Part shown: one piece after another, positions 24,395 through 35,899 of the stretch
Position numbering within the stretch: the first letter of the stretch is position 1
How the letters are laid out: each line of letters begins with the position of its first letter
Source: Agrypnia vestita
Lineage: Eukaryota; Arthropoda; Insecta; Trichoptera; Phryganeidae
Direction of reading: 5' to 3'
NCBI GenBank assembly: GCA_016648135.1
Contig: JADDOH010001561.1
Location: forward strand, 62,001 to 126,000
Length of the DNA stretch: 64,000 nt
The notes under the pieces: model-generated
What the model was told of the DNA's origin: nothing
Database searches by the model: none
Seen by the model: the letters and a program-made list of their open reading frames with translations, nothing else
Program-made: the position numbers and the translations under genes

Positions 24395-24870
24395 AGAATA
24401 TACATCTATCTTCTTCTTTTTATTGTGCCATCTCCTATCGGAGGTCGGCGAACATTCTGGGGATTACGATTTTATTTACCGCCGCACGGAACAATTGAAA
24501 TTGAGTTACACTTATACCAGTCCCTCAAGTTACGCAGCCGTGCGTTACGGCGTCTTCCTACGCTTCTTTTACCACTTATTTCCCCCTGGATGATGTGTTG
24601 GTTTAGACTACATTTTGGTCCTCTCATAATACGTCCGAGATACTCCATCTTTCTTATCTTGATAGTTCGCAGCTATTCTCCATACGCCATACTTTTTCCT
24701 TACGCCGGAGGACTTCATAATTCGTCATCTATCCACCCAGGAAACTTTCAATACGCGTCTATAGATCCACATCTCAAAAGCCGCGACGGATTAGTTCTTG
24801 ATTAAGTGTCCATGCGTCCACCCCATATGAGAAAAGGACAAGAATATAACGACCAACCACACACATTCTA
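24395..24870 (-). mobile_element. RTE/endonuclease-RT type LINE, 3' end fragment
   Basis: The - strand translation gives, with frame breaks, 'TIKIRKMEYLGRIMRGPK', then 'GEISGKRSVGRRRNARLRN', then LRDWYKCN, and ends near 'RRPPIGDGT'. This is the strongly conserved tail of a class of insect LINE polyproteins (KMEYLGH(I)MRG ... IQGKI.GKRS.GRR....LRNLR.W ... IANLR.GDGT). Frameshifts and stops mark it as dead. The two + strand frames here (to 126 codons) are antisense shadows. Confidence 0.75.
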
Positions 24871-24999
24871 AGTTGTAGGTTGTAGGCTTAGGTCACGGTT
24901 AGAAAATAACGGTTTCATTCTGAGAAACGCGCTTCTTGCGATCTCTATTCGAGCTTTTATACATTTATAATACAGATATTTATAATACAGATTCGTAGT

Positions 25000-25535
25000 T
25001 CCGACTCTAATAACAACTACAATTTAAACACTTCATTCCTAATTCTGTCCAATATTCTGGGACAAATAAACCAACTGCGTGAACGGAAAAAGGTAAACCA
25101 TTAGGAAGATAAGTCGCGTTGTGGTTACAAGAGCTAGCAGGTCGGGCGATGGTGCCTTCTAATGGACATTCCTCCACATCATTAGGTTATCAATGTTTCT
25201 GGTGCAGTGACGTCACAAAATCAAACAAAACCACAGGTAACAAGTTTCAGCGTCATAAGAAATGTGGCGTGTAGTGAACGATTTTCAAAACATAAACGTT
25301 TCACCGTGAAATACAATAAATTAATTTTCGAATACGGTACCGTAATTTCTGCACGGATATTGGATAAAACACTATCGTATGTAACGATCGAGCAAAATGG
25401 TCACATATTCAACGCTCTGAGTGCGAAACTGCTTCTAATATATTAAATAAAAGTTTTTTTATACAATACTTTTATATGTACATATATTCTGAGAAAATAA
25501 ATACAGGATTCTTTCTGCCCACAGAGCAATATTTA
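25000..25535. other. 25.0-25.5 kb: unrecognised 79-codon frame
   Basis: A + frame at 25207-25446 (MTSQNQTKPQVTSF...) has mixed composition and a plausible length, but I see no splice sites, paralogue or domain. Left unannotated as a gene. Confidence 0.25.
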
Positions 25536-25982
25536 TTAATTAAGAATTTACAGAAAGTTACAGAAGTCTCACAGAGATGAAGCTATTTATATGGGAAACT
25601 GGTATGGAAGTCTTTTTTTATAGGGTGGTCCAGGGCTTACAACCTGTATAAGCTGGCTTAAGATGACATATGTAGTATAAATAGCTTTTCACTGGTGGTT
25701 ATGATTCCTCTTTATTTTTTAAATTGTATAGACGTATCTAGCATAGTACATTCGAATATGTGAAGGAAGCTGATTTGGAACTATATACAACAAAAAAATA
25801 TATAATGCGTGGATGGTCTTGCGATTGAATTGGTGAACGCTACATTGTGTGTAGAGTGATCACTTAAGCCAGCTCATACAAGTCGTAAGCCCTGGCCCAC
25901 CCCAGAAAGACCTCCATACACGTTTTCAATATAAACAGCTTCGTCTCTGTAAGACTTCTGTTATTTATCTTAAGTAATAAAA
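25535..25982. mobile_element. Palindromic MITE family D, full copy
   Basis: The inverted arms are TTACAGAAGTCTCACAGAGA and the complement near 25940-25965. The inner arms (CCAGGGCTTACAACCTGTAT / ATACAAGTCGTAAGCCCTGG) also pair. Partial copies at about 9010, 38125 and 56045 define the family. No coding capacity. Confidence 0.65.
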
Positions 25983-26593
25983 TTTAAGTATTTACATACC
26001 AATTATTTCCCAATCGCTAACGAAAAAGGATATTGTGGAGGCCATTCTGAAACAAGAATGTTCAAGGAACCAGGCCACATTTTTTCTGTTCACCAGAAAC
26101 GATTTAGGCCTATTTTTTTTTAATTTTTAAAGGTAAATTCTGACCTTTGAAACATTGTAAACTGTAAGTCATGTATTTTTCCCGCTAACCATGATAGGCA
26201 AGCTTTCGAGATGATACGGTTACACCGCAATTTCATCGCTTTGGATTTCCTCATCTTTCATTTGAATTTAGACTCCTTCCCTACCCGCATACGCATTGTC
26301 ATTTAATATTTATTTAGTTAGTGAAAGCAGGCAGTGCCTATAAAAAAGATAACGTTTCTTAACACATAGTATTCAATTACTTTTAAAAAAACTGGAACGA
26401 ATTGAATAATAACGTAATTAACAATTCGTTGTTCTATTTTTTTAATTCTGTCGTTTAATGAAAAAGCAGGATAAATAAAAATAAAATATAATAATAATAC
26501 AAAAGTATAATCCGAAAAAATAATATAGGTACTGACGTTTTACGATGTCAAATTACCATAGTAATTACTTACATCTTTTTTTTAAATTTAGGT

Positions 26594-26594
26594 A

Positions 26595-26635
<41 letters not shown>

Positions 26636-26674
26636 TATATAGTATGATTATATATCAGATATATATATATATTT
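26594..26674. repeat. (AT)n microsatellite, imperfect in its second half
   Basis: An uninterrupted TA/AT run of about 35 bp is followed by shorter ATATAT tracts. It directly precedes a Helitron-like fragment. Confidence 0.9.
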
Positions 26675-26689
26675 AGATTCTATTTAAAA

Positions 26690-26844
26690 ATTGCGCCAAT
26701 CTCGAACGAGCAAAGGCCATCGCGGCACCCTAACGATATTGCTCCCACCGTCTCTCCATGGACCGTCAAAATTTTTATATAATAGGGCTTAGGAAAAACG
26801 CGAACCATTGCATGTCCCGTGATTTTTTACGGGTGTATGGCTAG
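26690..26844 (+). mobile_element. Helitron-like family H, 3' portion
   Basis: Contains the conserved internal string GGGCTTAGGAAAAACGCGAA. It ends CCCGTGATTTTTTACGGG (hairpin), GTGTATGG, CTAG (26841-26844). It matches the copies at 28.2-28.75 kb and 30.9 kb. Confidence 0.55.
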
Positions 26845-27073
26845 TTATAATAATAAAAATGAGTATTTTTAAACAAAAGCTGTGCGATCTTCAATATCGC
26901 CAATATTTCCTGATGGTTTTTGATTATTTAATTTCTAATACACTTTTGAGATTCAAGATGAGAAAGTAAAATAAAAATCGACATAATATATTGTACACGC
27001 ATTACAAACAAATGCTATTTTTTGTTTCTTTATTATTATTGTTATTCAGAATTTATACTATACTAGCTGTAAC

Positions 27074-27209
27074 TAACTTACCATCACGCCTTTTCCCCGT
27101 GGGGGTAGGCAGAGAGGATAGAGCGATACATTCTTCTCTCCTGACATACAACTCTCGCCTCATCCACATTCATACATCTTCGCATGCAAGCCCGCCGGAC
27201 GTTGAGGCT
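27074..27209 (+). mobile_element. Retroposon fragment with 13-bp target-site duplication
   Basis: It is bounded by an exact 13-bp direct repeat TACTAGCTGTAAC (27061-27073 and 27210-27222), the hallmark of target-primed reverse transcription. The core CCCCGTGGGGGTAGGCAGAG is a motif I associate with abundant lepidopteran repeats (from memory). No poly(A) tail is evident, so it may be the 3' part of a LINE/SINE with a different tail. Confidence 0.6.
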
Positions 27210-27338
27210 TACTAGCTGTAACCCACCAAAAATGACGGTACTTTAACATGACGATTCCTAAAGAATAAGTATTTATTTATTAAAAAAATAATAATAAATA
27301 AAAGAACAAATATTTAAAAAGTTTTTATACTATAAAGT

Positions 27339-27518
27339 ATATGAATAGCTTGTTGGTCTTGTGGTTGGGACTCTCGCCTCGTGATCCAAAGATCGCGGGT
27401 TCGAATCTCACTCCAGACCAGCAAGTTAATCCTATTTCCATAGCACAAGCGTTTAGCTTAGTTTGAAAAGAGTAAGAATATTGATGTGACGTATTCCGTG
27501 TTCATATCTTTAAAAAAA
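27339..27518 (+). mobile_element. tRNA-derived SINE family A, copy 1
   Basis: The head is tRNA-like: box A region TTGTGGTTGGGACTCTCGCC and box B GGGTTCGAATC. The body is ATAGCACAAGCGTTTAGCTT, then TATTCCGTGTTCATATC, with an A-rich tail. It sits inside a Helitron-like repeat, flanked by an AAAGT direct repeat (27334-27338 and at the end of the A-tract). Confidence 0.75.
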
Positions 27519-28247
27519 AAAGTTACGGACGTTACACGAAGTTACAACAGACGGACAGACAACGAAATTATTATATGTAATTGGGATTAGTATTAATTTA
27601 CTGTCAGCTAAAGGGTCAAGCGTTTACGGGCCGTTCCTTATTTTTCTAGCGTGTCCATCACCTAGCGCAGGTCACAAGTAGTTTTCTTCGGAGAGATACC
27701 AGTTAGCAGCACTCCATGTTGAGCTGAGGGCGGAGAGCCATCGCACCCAGTATCGATCGTTTATACTTCACGCCGTATATGCATTTCCGGTACTGCGGAT
27801 GGGAACACCATAGCGAGGGCGTCAACCCGAATTCGATGACGAGATTTTTTTTCTATACCAAAGCCATAATAATGTTCTGTTACAGTGCCGCATCCAACGT
27901 TATACTTTTGGGTCCCGGAAAAAATAACAATATTTCAAAAAGTTTATTTCGAAACAATTAATTTTCAGAAAAAATCTGAAAAACGTTTAATGTGTATTTC
28001 AAATTTTATAAGACAGGTGATGCTTTGCTGGGTTTTTGGTTGGTGTCCGTAGCAGTAAAAAGGGTTGGTTTATGAGCTTTAAATGTACAAGAGGGATTAT
28101 TAACAAGTTAAGTTTTTTATTATAACATTTTAATATATAATGTAAATGTATAGTTCATAAAAAAATGTTCTAAGAAAATGACTATTCTACTATAGTATTA
28201 TACTATAGTATTCGAGAATTGGTGGACTTTTCATATGCTTTAATCAA

Positions 28248-28463
28248 TCTAAATACGATAATTTCGTTGTCTATCCGTCTGTTTGTCTGTCTGTCCGTGT
28301 AATTTTGTTCTAAAATATGGCATAAAATTAAACGGCCGGAGATGAAGCTTGATGTTGCTACCGCTGCCTCTCCGCGGACCGCCAAAAAGATACTATAAAT
28401 ATATACGAGGGCTTAGCAAAGACGCGAACCAATGTTTCGTCATTTTTGACGTGTAGCAGCTAG
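28248..28463 (+). mobile_element. Helitron-like family H copy
   Basis: It begins TCTAAATACGATAATTTCGT, then TGTCTGTCTGTCCGTG. It contains the conserved CTCTCCGCGGACCGCCAAAA and ends CGTCATTTTTGACGTGTAGCAGCTAG. The next base is T. Start TC and end CTAG fit Helitron termini. Confidence 0.6.
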
Positions 28464-28502
28464 TCTTATGATAAAATATAATAACATTTTTATTATGTTT
28501 TA

Positions 28503-28753
28503 CTAGCTGCAACCCATCAAAATTGACGTAACATCGGTTCGCGTCTCTGCGAAGCCCTAGTATATATTTATAACATATTTTTGGCGCTCCACGGAGAGGC
28601 GGCCGTAGCAACATGCGTTGAACGACCGGTTCGGGTTTGATGGCCGGGGCTCAAGCCCTATCTCCGGCCGTTTAATTTCGTTTTTTAAGCCGTGAATTGA
28701 AGACAGACAGACAAACGGACGGACGGGCAGACAACGAAATTATTATGTTTGAT
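28503..28753 (-). mobile_element. Helitron-like family H copy, tail-to-tail with the previous one
   Basis: The same family in the opposite orientation, with its CTAG end 40 bp from the CTAG end of the 28248-28463 copy. It contains GGTTTGATGGCCGGGGCTCA, which resembles a tRNA B-box context, and the TAAGCCGTGAATTGAAGACA / GACGGACGGGCAGACAACG block. Confidence 0.6.
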
Positions 28754-28831
28754 TAACATTCGTAATTAATTTAAATCAAGCGAATTATTAAACAATAAAT
28801 GAAATACGAAGAAGGATACATACATGATATG

Positions 28832-28993
28832 CAGGACGTCTCGTAGCTAGTAGCAAAAAAAAATTGTTAGTCTTCGCCTTTCAAAATTTAATAACGTAAC
28901 AGTTGACATTTCAGTGTGTAAAGAATATTTTCTATTCAAAATTTAATAAAGAAGACTCCACCGATGTTATGATACTAGCTAGGAGACACCCTG
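28832..28993. mobile_element. Palindromic Tc1/mariner-like MITE (copy 3, short)
   Basis: CAGGACGTCTCGTAGCTAGT and the complement of CTAGCTAGGAGACACCCTG bound a 162-bp derivative lacking the central palindrome. The right flank is TATA, the dinucleotide/tetranucleotide seen at other copies. Confidence 0.6.
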
Positions 28994-29100
28994 TATAACC
29001 ATAGCATACGTTATATTAGAATCTAGAAAGATTTTAGGAACAAATTAATTTAAAGTTTATTAATACTAATAATTTTAATGTAATATATACAACTTAAAAA

Positions 29101-29290
29101 GAGTAGCTTGTTGGTCCTGTGGTTAGGACTCTCGCCTCGTGATCTAAAGGTCGCGGGTTCGAACCTCACTCCAGACCAGCAAGTTAGTCCTATTTTCATA
29201 GCAAAAGCGTTTAGCTTAGTTTGAAAATAGTAAGAATATTGATGTGACACGTATTCCGTGTTCGCATCTCTATTTTTATTTAAAAAAAAT
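29101..29290 (+). mobile_element. tRNA-derived SINE family A, copy 2 (best preserved)
   Basis: The box A region is CTGTGGTTAGGACTCTCGCC and box B is GGGTTCGAACC. The unique body includes GCAAAAGCGTTTAGCTTAGT, then TGATGTGACACGTATTCCGT and GTTCGCATCTC. The tail is T/A-rich, then TATATATA. The tRNA-like head aligns to the copies at 27.3, 48.3 and 57.0 kb. Confidence 0.8.
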
Positions 29291-29294
29291 ATAT

Positions 29295-30900
29295 ATATAT
29301 ATTTTCTTTTATATAATTATTTTTAAAATACTACAGGGGCCCCTGGTAGTACACCACTGCTCTACAACATGTCACGAACAACGACGGATATAAATATAAA
29401 TGACACTGACAGTTCTATTATGTCATCATAGTAATATTCAGCAATTTTGGCATGACAATAATTCCTTATTATCACTGACAACGTTGGCGAAACCATTAAC
29501 TGTGTTAAAAATTAATAAATTATTTATATAGAATTTTTAGAAATTATTGACAGATTTAGATTACACATTCTTTCAATCGCACCATTATTTTTAGCAATAC
29601 TGTACTAAAACAGTGGCTTAATTTTTTTTATTAATATAAAACCCAAGATACAGCAAAATTATGTGCAGAAATTTTGGGCCGTGAAATAATATTTTAATAC
29701 AATTATCACCGAAACACCCGCTAAATTGGAGTGTTTCTTGGCTGGAATGAATGCCCAAGTTCATTACCATAATAATTATTTCAGAACCAGATTTTAATTT
29801 TCATCACGAGGCTTTGAAATGCGACCGAAGCTTCGCAAACTTTACGCGCCATGAATGTTAAATCTGCTTGAGCTTTAAACGATATTCAATAGATGTCTAT
29901 CGAGCGCACAACACAACATTTAAATTATCGCGGTCTAGAAATCTGCCATACTTATTAATAATTCAACTGTGTGGTGGTTGAATTAAAGGAGGTACATTTC
30001 AAGACCTGCCAATGAGGGACACTGCATGCGAGTTGTCATAATTCACAAATTACTTATTTATTACACGTTACCGCTAGATTTAGCGGGCGGCTGATACTGG
30101 CCAATTGAAGACCGCTTTCATCATAACTTATAAGAGGGTCTCTCTTTAGAAGTTACCCAATCGTTCAATACGATACCATTATTCGGTACATTAGAATCAT
30201 CCCCCTTAAGTATACTATCTTAATTAATCTACTCACTGTTCATTGCTTTCGTACATCATACAAAAATAGTGTTATACCACAACCAGAAATGTTAAAGATT
30301 TAAAATAATAATTATTATTATTTATTTATTGGTGTTTAGTATTTTAACACGGTTTACATGATATTTTATTAATTTCAAGGTTAATAAATAAGCATTTTTG
30401 TTGAGAGTTTTAAGTTTTGCAGTAAATAAAAAAGTAAATTTACAGTAAATTTTAAAAACTGTTACGTTTTCTCTATTGCCCAAATCGAAATGTTACTCAA
30501 TTTGAGTAAACGCATTATAACTTTGCACTCAAGCTCTAGGATGAGCGTGCGAATACGAGCAAATAAGCGTGCGCCAACCTCGCAAATCAGTTGCACACAG
30601 TGCGCGCCGTCAACCAACTACGGCAAAGACAGCTACTAATACACTGACACACTACGTGAATTATATAATATATAATCTTATCAGTGTAAAAAGTGCAAAG
30701 ATACGAAACAAAGACTGTAAAAATGAATAATATTGTTATATTAGTAATCACAAGCTACAAAATAATAATTTTATACACATAGTAAAAAGATTGCACTGGG
30801 TGTTACAAGTCCATATCTGATTACGAATGCCAATCAATGCCTCACGCACAAAACTCCGAACAAGAATTATCGTTTTGAGAAGTCATTATTATTACTCCAA
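29295..30900. other. 29.3-30.9 kb: no gene seen
   Basis: Mostly AT-rich. A near-perfect GC-rich palindrome CAGGGGCCCCTG at about 29334-29345 is followed by GTACACCACTG. The two may be abutting transposon ends. A CpG-richer patch (30540-30650) has no start/donor pair. Confidence 0.35.
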
Positions 30901-30901
30901 A

Positions 30902-31149
30902 CTAGCCGTACACCCGTGAACAATCACGGAACACAATATTAAAATGGTACGCGTCTTTGCTAAGACTTATATGTACGGATTTTTTATGGTTTACACAGGC
31001 CGGTTCGGGTTGGCTGGTCCGGGGTTCAAGTCCCGTCTCCGAGCGTTTAATCTCTTTTTTAAGCCGTAAATTCGAAAGAAATTACGGACGTTATACGAAA
31101 TTGCGGACGGACAAACAGTCAGACAACGAAATTATTATATTTAGATTAA
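30902..31149 (-). mobile_element. Helitron-like family H copy
   Basis: On the + strand it opens CTAGCCGTACACCCGTGAAC (the hairpin CCGTGATTGTTCACGGG in - sense). It contains GGTCCGGGGTTCAAGTCCCG and closes with the GACAAACAGTCAGACAACGA / AATTATTATA terminus. The 95-codon frame at 30957-31244 is a by-product. Confidence 0.6.
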
Positions 31150-31351
31150 TCGATCACGTCTTAAATCTAGGAAAATTAAATGGAGTAACTAAAGTAAGAA
31201 AAAAGCAAGAAATATGCGTATTTTTACCAGTGCGACAACAATGAATGCGACATAAGTGTACTAAGTGGTTTATATTTATAATTACATTTTAAGAACGATA
31301 AAAATACGATACAAAGAGTTTAAGCATTACCATTGGTAGAATGATAATGTG

Positions 31352-31440
31352 AAGCCCTAAAGCGGCGGACTGAACCCGCGTCACCTTCTTGCTGCGGGGG
31401 ATTTACCTCCTTCGGTCAACTGAGCCGAACAAATATATTA
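31352..31440 (-). mobile_element. tRNA-like SINE head (second SINE type)
   Basis: On the - strand: GTTCGGCTCAGTTGACCGAA (box A-like), GGTGACGCGGGTTCAGTCCG (box B GGGTTCAGTCC). The paired stems of a true tRNA are not all present and there is no CCA context, so a SINE or tRNA pseudogene is more likely than a functional tRNA. Confidence 0.45.
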
Positions 31441-32030
31441 ACGGAAAAATGAAGACGGCATTGTTGCACGACCTCTCCGTTTTAACTACACAATAAACTA
31501 CTTAACTGTAAATTAGGTTTTGTTGAAGTGCATCTGTAAAACGTGAACGTGCACTGTTGAAAATGAACCGAAAAACAAACTCGTACATCAAAACATATTG
31601 AATCTACGTAATTTATATGAAAAATTTGTTCGTTGATACACGTGAAAAGGGTGTGTATAAAAAAAACTTATAATATAACATCTACCTTTTTATCTAAACA
31701 ACAGACAGTTTAAAACAGTAGGCATTAAATTATATGAAATTTTATATATTTTTTTAATTAGAGTTTTATTTAAAAACCAACCGGTTATGGAAAATCCTTT
31801 TCCATCAGCAGTGTAATAATAACGCTTGTTTTTCTCTGATGAAGGAATTTTTTTTAAATTTTCAATATTTTTTCCAAAACTAGTTGCATTTTTAATTATT
31901 TTTTCATAAATGACCAAAATATGTTTGCACTAAATTTTAATAATAAAACATCATATTATTGTATTTAATAATTAAAATAAAGTCTTATTAAGAATGGTAT
32001 GAATTTTGACGTTACACAGGAAATATTATA

Positions 32031-32302
32031 GGGTGTAACAGAGCCAGTCCACAATACTTTACAGGTGGATTTCCGCCTATATTATGGGTCGAAAATATTC
32101 AAGCAACCATGAGCACCAATAGTTAAAGAGTTATACAATATCAAAATTTGCATTTTTTTTCAATATTTTTTACTTATTTTTTACAAAACGTTGAAGTATC
32201 ATTACAGTAACTTATATCGATTACGAAAAATTTATTTTTCGACTCATAATCAAGGCAGGAATCCACCTGTAAAATATTGTGGACTAGCTCTGTTACACCC
32301 TG
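32031..32302. mobile_element. Palindromic MITE, variant of the Tc1/mariner-like family (copy 4)
   Basis: The ends are GGGTGTAACAGAGCCAGTCC and the complement of GGACTAGCTCTGTTACACCC. The inner pair is TTTACAGGTGGATTTCCGCC / GGCAGGAATCCACCTGTAAA. The right end is followed by TATATA. It shares inner arms (ATATTCAAGCAACCATGA) with the 50.7-kb copy, but the outer 20 bp differ, suggesting a subfamily with exchanged ends. Confidence 0.6.
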
Positions 32303-33495
32303 TATATATATTTTTATTTTCCAAAAAACTAGACGTAACAACCGGAAAAACCAGTTATTCCCTGTTAGTTGATATCAGGTCTATAATATATTATGGAGAC
32401 CATGCATGTCCAAAATCTCTGTGTGAAAAAATGAGAAAATTGTTAAATTATGATCACCTTTACAACAATTATAACAACAACATGTCATAGATTTTGTATA
32501 TAACAAAGACCTTATATAACAACAGTGTGTAGTGGTGCGAGAGTGAATTAATATATATAAAGATAATTTCAATAAACACAATATAGAAACGACTACTGCA
32601 TACAATAACAATAACAATAAACGTGACATTTAAATATACGAGTGTAAAATATATTTTTGAAATTGTGACTTAAATCGCTACATATTTGTAAACTAGAGCT
32701 ACACAACTTTTGACATCCATGCCGGTTCAAAAGATATTAGTGTTTTACAGTGGTGGCTGTTGGTGACAAAATCACCATTGTATAATGGTAAGTGGTAGTT
32801 GACGACAATTAAATAAATGTACACCGCTGACTTAATTAGTATTCCGTAATAATTCACTGGACAAGATAGACTCAATTTTTTGGTATCAGTGCCGCGTGCA
32901 TGAAATGATATATGTACATACATCAAATACCTTGAACCATGTGCACAAGTAGTACGTCATCACACAAAATATTGATTAATCCTAAACATGTAAAAGATAC
33001 TCGTGGCAGTAAAAAAATAATTTATTTAATATAAGATAACCGAAAATAGGGGGAGAATGTTGAGATTAATATTAGACAAGTACGTGTACATTCATTTATA
33101 TCCAACTACCATATTATGAACAACAAACTACATATATTTTCACATAGACAACATGTATAGTTAGTGTACCTAATAATAAATACCTATGTCGGCTCTTTAG
33201 GCGGTCTGTAACAGAAACACATGCAAATATGAATTAAGTGATTGATACATTACATGGCATAGATACAGTACAATAATACATACACATATTAAACAGATAT
33301 TAATATTTGTTAATATACATGATATAATATTAAAAGCAACTGCACCATTCGTCACGAATCGCAAACGGTTTCGAATGCTTCTAGCGAGGCGCGCGATAAA
33401 GGGCGAAATCCTGGAAGTAGTCAAAAGCTCGAAATAAAATGGAAAAAGAATTAAAATCCAGAAGTAACAAATAATTGTTGACAAAATATTATGTC

Positions 33496-34028
33496 ATTGA
33501 TTGTTTATAACGTCTACCGGTTTGGACACCACCATCATCATCATCAGGGCGGACTCACAATAACTGTTCCACAAATTTAATTGTAAATTATGCAAATGTT
33601 GGGTGAGGGCATAGCCTCACCCGTGTCGGCGGAGTTTGATAGGGATATATAGAAATAGGAAATACATTATGTAGAGGGTAATTCGTCAAATTAAACTGGT
33701 TATTAATTGACTTTTTGATTTCTAATGTTTCTAAATTATGTAACTTAAGACCTTTATTATTAAATGCAAAATTTTAATGACATTTTCTTCTTAAATGTGT
33801 GACATGTCTTTAAAATATAGTTAGAGAATTCTGAAAAATTAATATTACTAAGCGACCTTGGTGTTATTTTATTTTAATATTTAAACTACGTGCCATCACA
33901 AATGAGGCTACGCTCCCATTCAACATTTGAATGAATATATTTAATTTATGGAACAGTTATTACCCGTCCGTCCTGACGATGATACATTGGTCTAATATCT
34001 AAACCGGTAGATATTATAAACAATCAAT
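33496..34028. mobile_element. DNA element with about 30-bp TIRs (533 bp)
   Basis: The left ATTGATTGTTTATAACGTCT / ACCGGTTTGGA and the right complement (TCTAAACCGGTAGATATTAT, AAACAATCAAT) form TIRs. Subterminal ATCATCATCATCAGGGCGGA / GTCCGTCCTGACGATGAT and GGAACAGTTATT pairs extend the inverted structure. No coding sequence; TSD not resolved. Confidence 0.6.
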
Positions 34029-35196
34029 GTGGTTTTTACAAAATTTGTTGTTTTTTTATTAATAATTATTTCCAATCACAAATTTAACGTTAAAAACGTC
34101 AGAAATATAATATTCTGTTGTTTGAAAGGGCGAGCACTCCGCCAATGCGGCCAGCAAGCACATTAAAATGTATGCAAATTGAAGGATCGCGAATGTACGT
34201 AAATTGTATAATAATGCTTGAATACAGATACACAGACATGATAAGCAGCAAATGTGTTATTCAGATATCTCCGACAATATTGTGGCGGTAAAATAAAGTT
34301 CAATTTTGGATGTTTCTAGTCCAGTGAAAGTAGACTTGCTTGTCTAAAAAAATACTCGCGCGGCTGGTGAAATTCAGGTACATAGAAATTAGAAATATCT
34401 GCTCCATTCCCGAAGAAGACATGCGGGCAATCTTGCGGCGAGTTTTGGATTCGGTTGACAAATTACCAAACTAGTCATTTTTATTGAACTGGATTTAAAA
34501 TGTAGAAAATAAACATGGACTGGGTTAGTTAAAACATTACGTTCAAGTTCACCAATAACAATATTATGTGTAACGGAAAAGAATGTCGTTCTTGCGATGG
34601 CCATTTTCAACAGTCTTCACGGGCTCGTGGCATTAAAAAAAAAGTGCCGAAATGTGTGTTATTCTTTGTCAAATGCGCAGGAACATATTCAAAAACTTAA
34701 ACAATGTGGATTCAAGAAAAATTGATATCGCATAGATTGAGTGAAGGCAACATGACGAGCGGGAAAAAACAACTTTATTTTTGAATCATCTAATCGTTGA
34801 AGACGAAAACTATGTAGGTACTGTGTAAATGTTTACTAACGACGTTGAGAGGACAGGTAACAAAAATAACCCCAAAACCAGCTTAAACAACAAAAAGGTA
34901 TAAATATCATATAAATATGGTGGGACTGAAAGGGTTTAATCCACTTCTAAACACTAAAATAAAGTCGAACAATAATGAAACAGTTTTAATGCGATTATTT
35001 TATCAGCTGGCCCGCTCAAACGAAGATTTTATATAAAAAAAACAGACCGCCCGCGCCCTTACGGATCGTAATCAAGTATTTTGCAGCGTTATAACGCACA
35101 TATACGTAAAAAATGAGAGCTCGGGATGGATAACGATTCAGCACATTCTCTAGATCTTGCGCCATCAGATGTTCTTATTTGCTGGTCAATGCAATA

Positions 35197-35859
35197 CAGT
35201 GGTACCTCATTACATGACCTTGATTAGTTCTAGATCCTTGGACTTTTACCAAACAGGACGTATACCAAACGAATTTTTCCCATAAGATATAAAGGCAAAA
35301 TGATTAATCCGTTCCCATGAAAAAAAATATATTATTGGCGTATTATACACTTTGATGTGGTTGTATACAATAATTCAAACAATGCTTAATACTAAAATAC
35401 ATAAACACACAATTTTTTAATTAATAAAAATTTAACAAGCTTCGATTTTCTCTTTCCTCACTCCTTTCCCTACTTTGACCTTTGATCTTCAGGCTTGACG
35501 TCCATGTACTAAAAATCTGTCTAAATAACTTTGCGTTGCCTTCTCCCCAGGACGTTTCGGAAATGTGACATAGTCTGGTCATTCCAAACAATGCTACAAC
35601 GGCTTATTAGTTGTTTGTTGGGGGGCGGTACTTCTTTACAAAGTTTTTGATATCCGTCCATTTGGATTTTCTTGATTAATGAAGTAAGAGCTTCATTAAT
35701 CAGGAAACACTCCTCCTCCGAGCTTGAAGAGAATTTATCTCACTACTGTGCTCCCCGTGCACCATTTGAAACACGCGAAACAGAAAAAAAATTCGCATCC
35801 AAGCAGGACGTATTTATGTTGGACTTATTCCGAATAGGACGTATACCGAGGTATCATTG
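35197..35859. mobile_element. Tc1/mariner-superfamily-like element, 663 bp, TA TSD
   Basis: The termini CAGTGGTACCTCATT and the complement of CCGAGGTATCATTG resemble the CAGTGGTACCTCG termini of pogo/Tigger-type elements. They are flanked by TA on both sides (35195-35196, 35860-35861). The motif AGGACGTATACC occurs at both ends. A 64-codon frame (35672-35866) overlaps the right end and is not a transposase. Confidence 0.55.
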
Positions 35860-35899
35860 TATTTAGATGGTGAAAATTTTTAAAGACATGAAGTTAAAA

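Larger units (their letters stand above)
27062..27600 (-). mobile_element. Helitron-like family H copy hosting two retroposon insertions
   Basis: On the - strand it begins near 27597 (TAATAATTTCGTTGTCTGTC) and ends ..GTTACAGCTAG. The uninterrupted relative at 4110-4278 shows the expected order (GTCCGTAACTTTAGG, AAAAACTTTTTATA, TCTTTAGGAACCGACATGT, GGGTTACAGCTA). This copy is split near its 3' end by a 136-bp retroposon (27074-27209) and in its middle by a SINE (about 27339-27518). Confidence 0.6.

Noticed and set aside
24363..24805. 76- and 126-codon + strand ORFs
   Set aside because: They are antisense to a clear LINE polyprotein tail on the - strand.
26594..26674. Centromere/telomere or satellite array
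   Set aside because: Only a short (AT)n microsatellite; no higher-order array and no TTAGG repeats were seen in the window.
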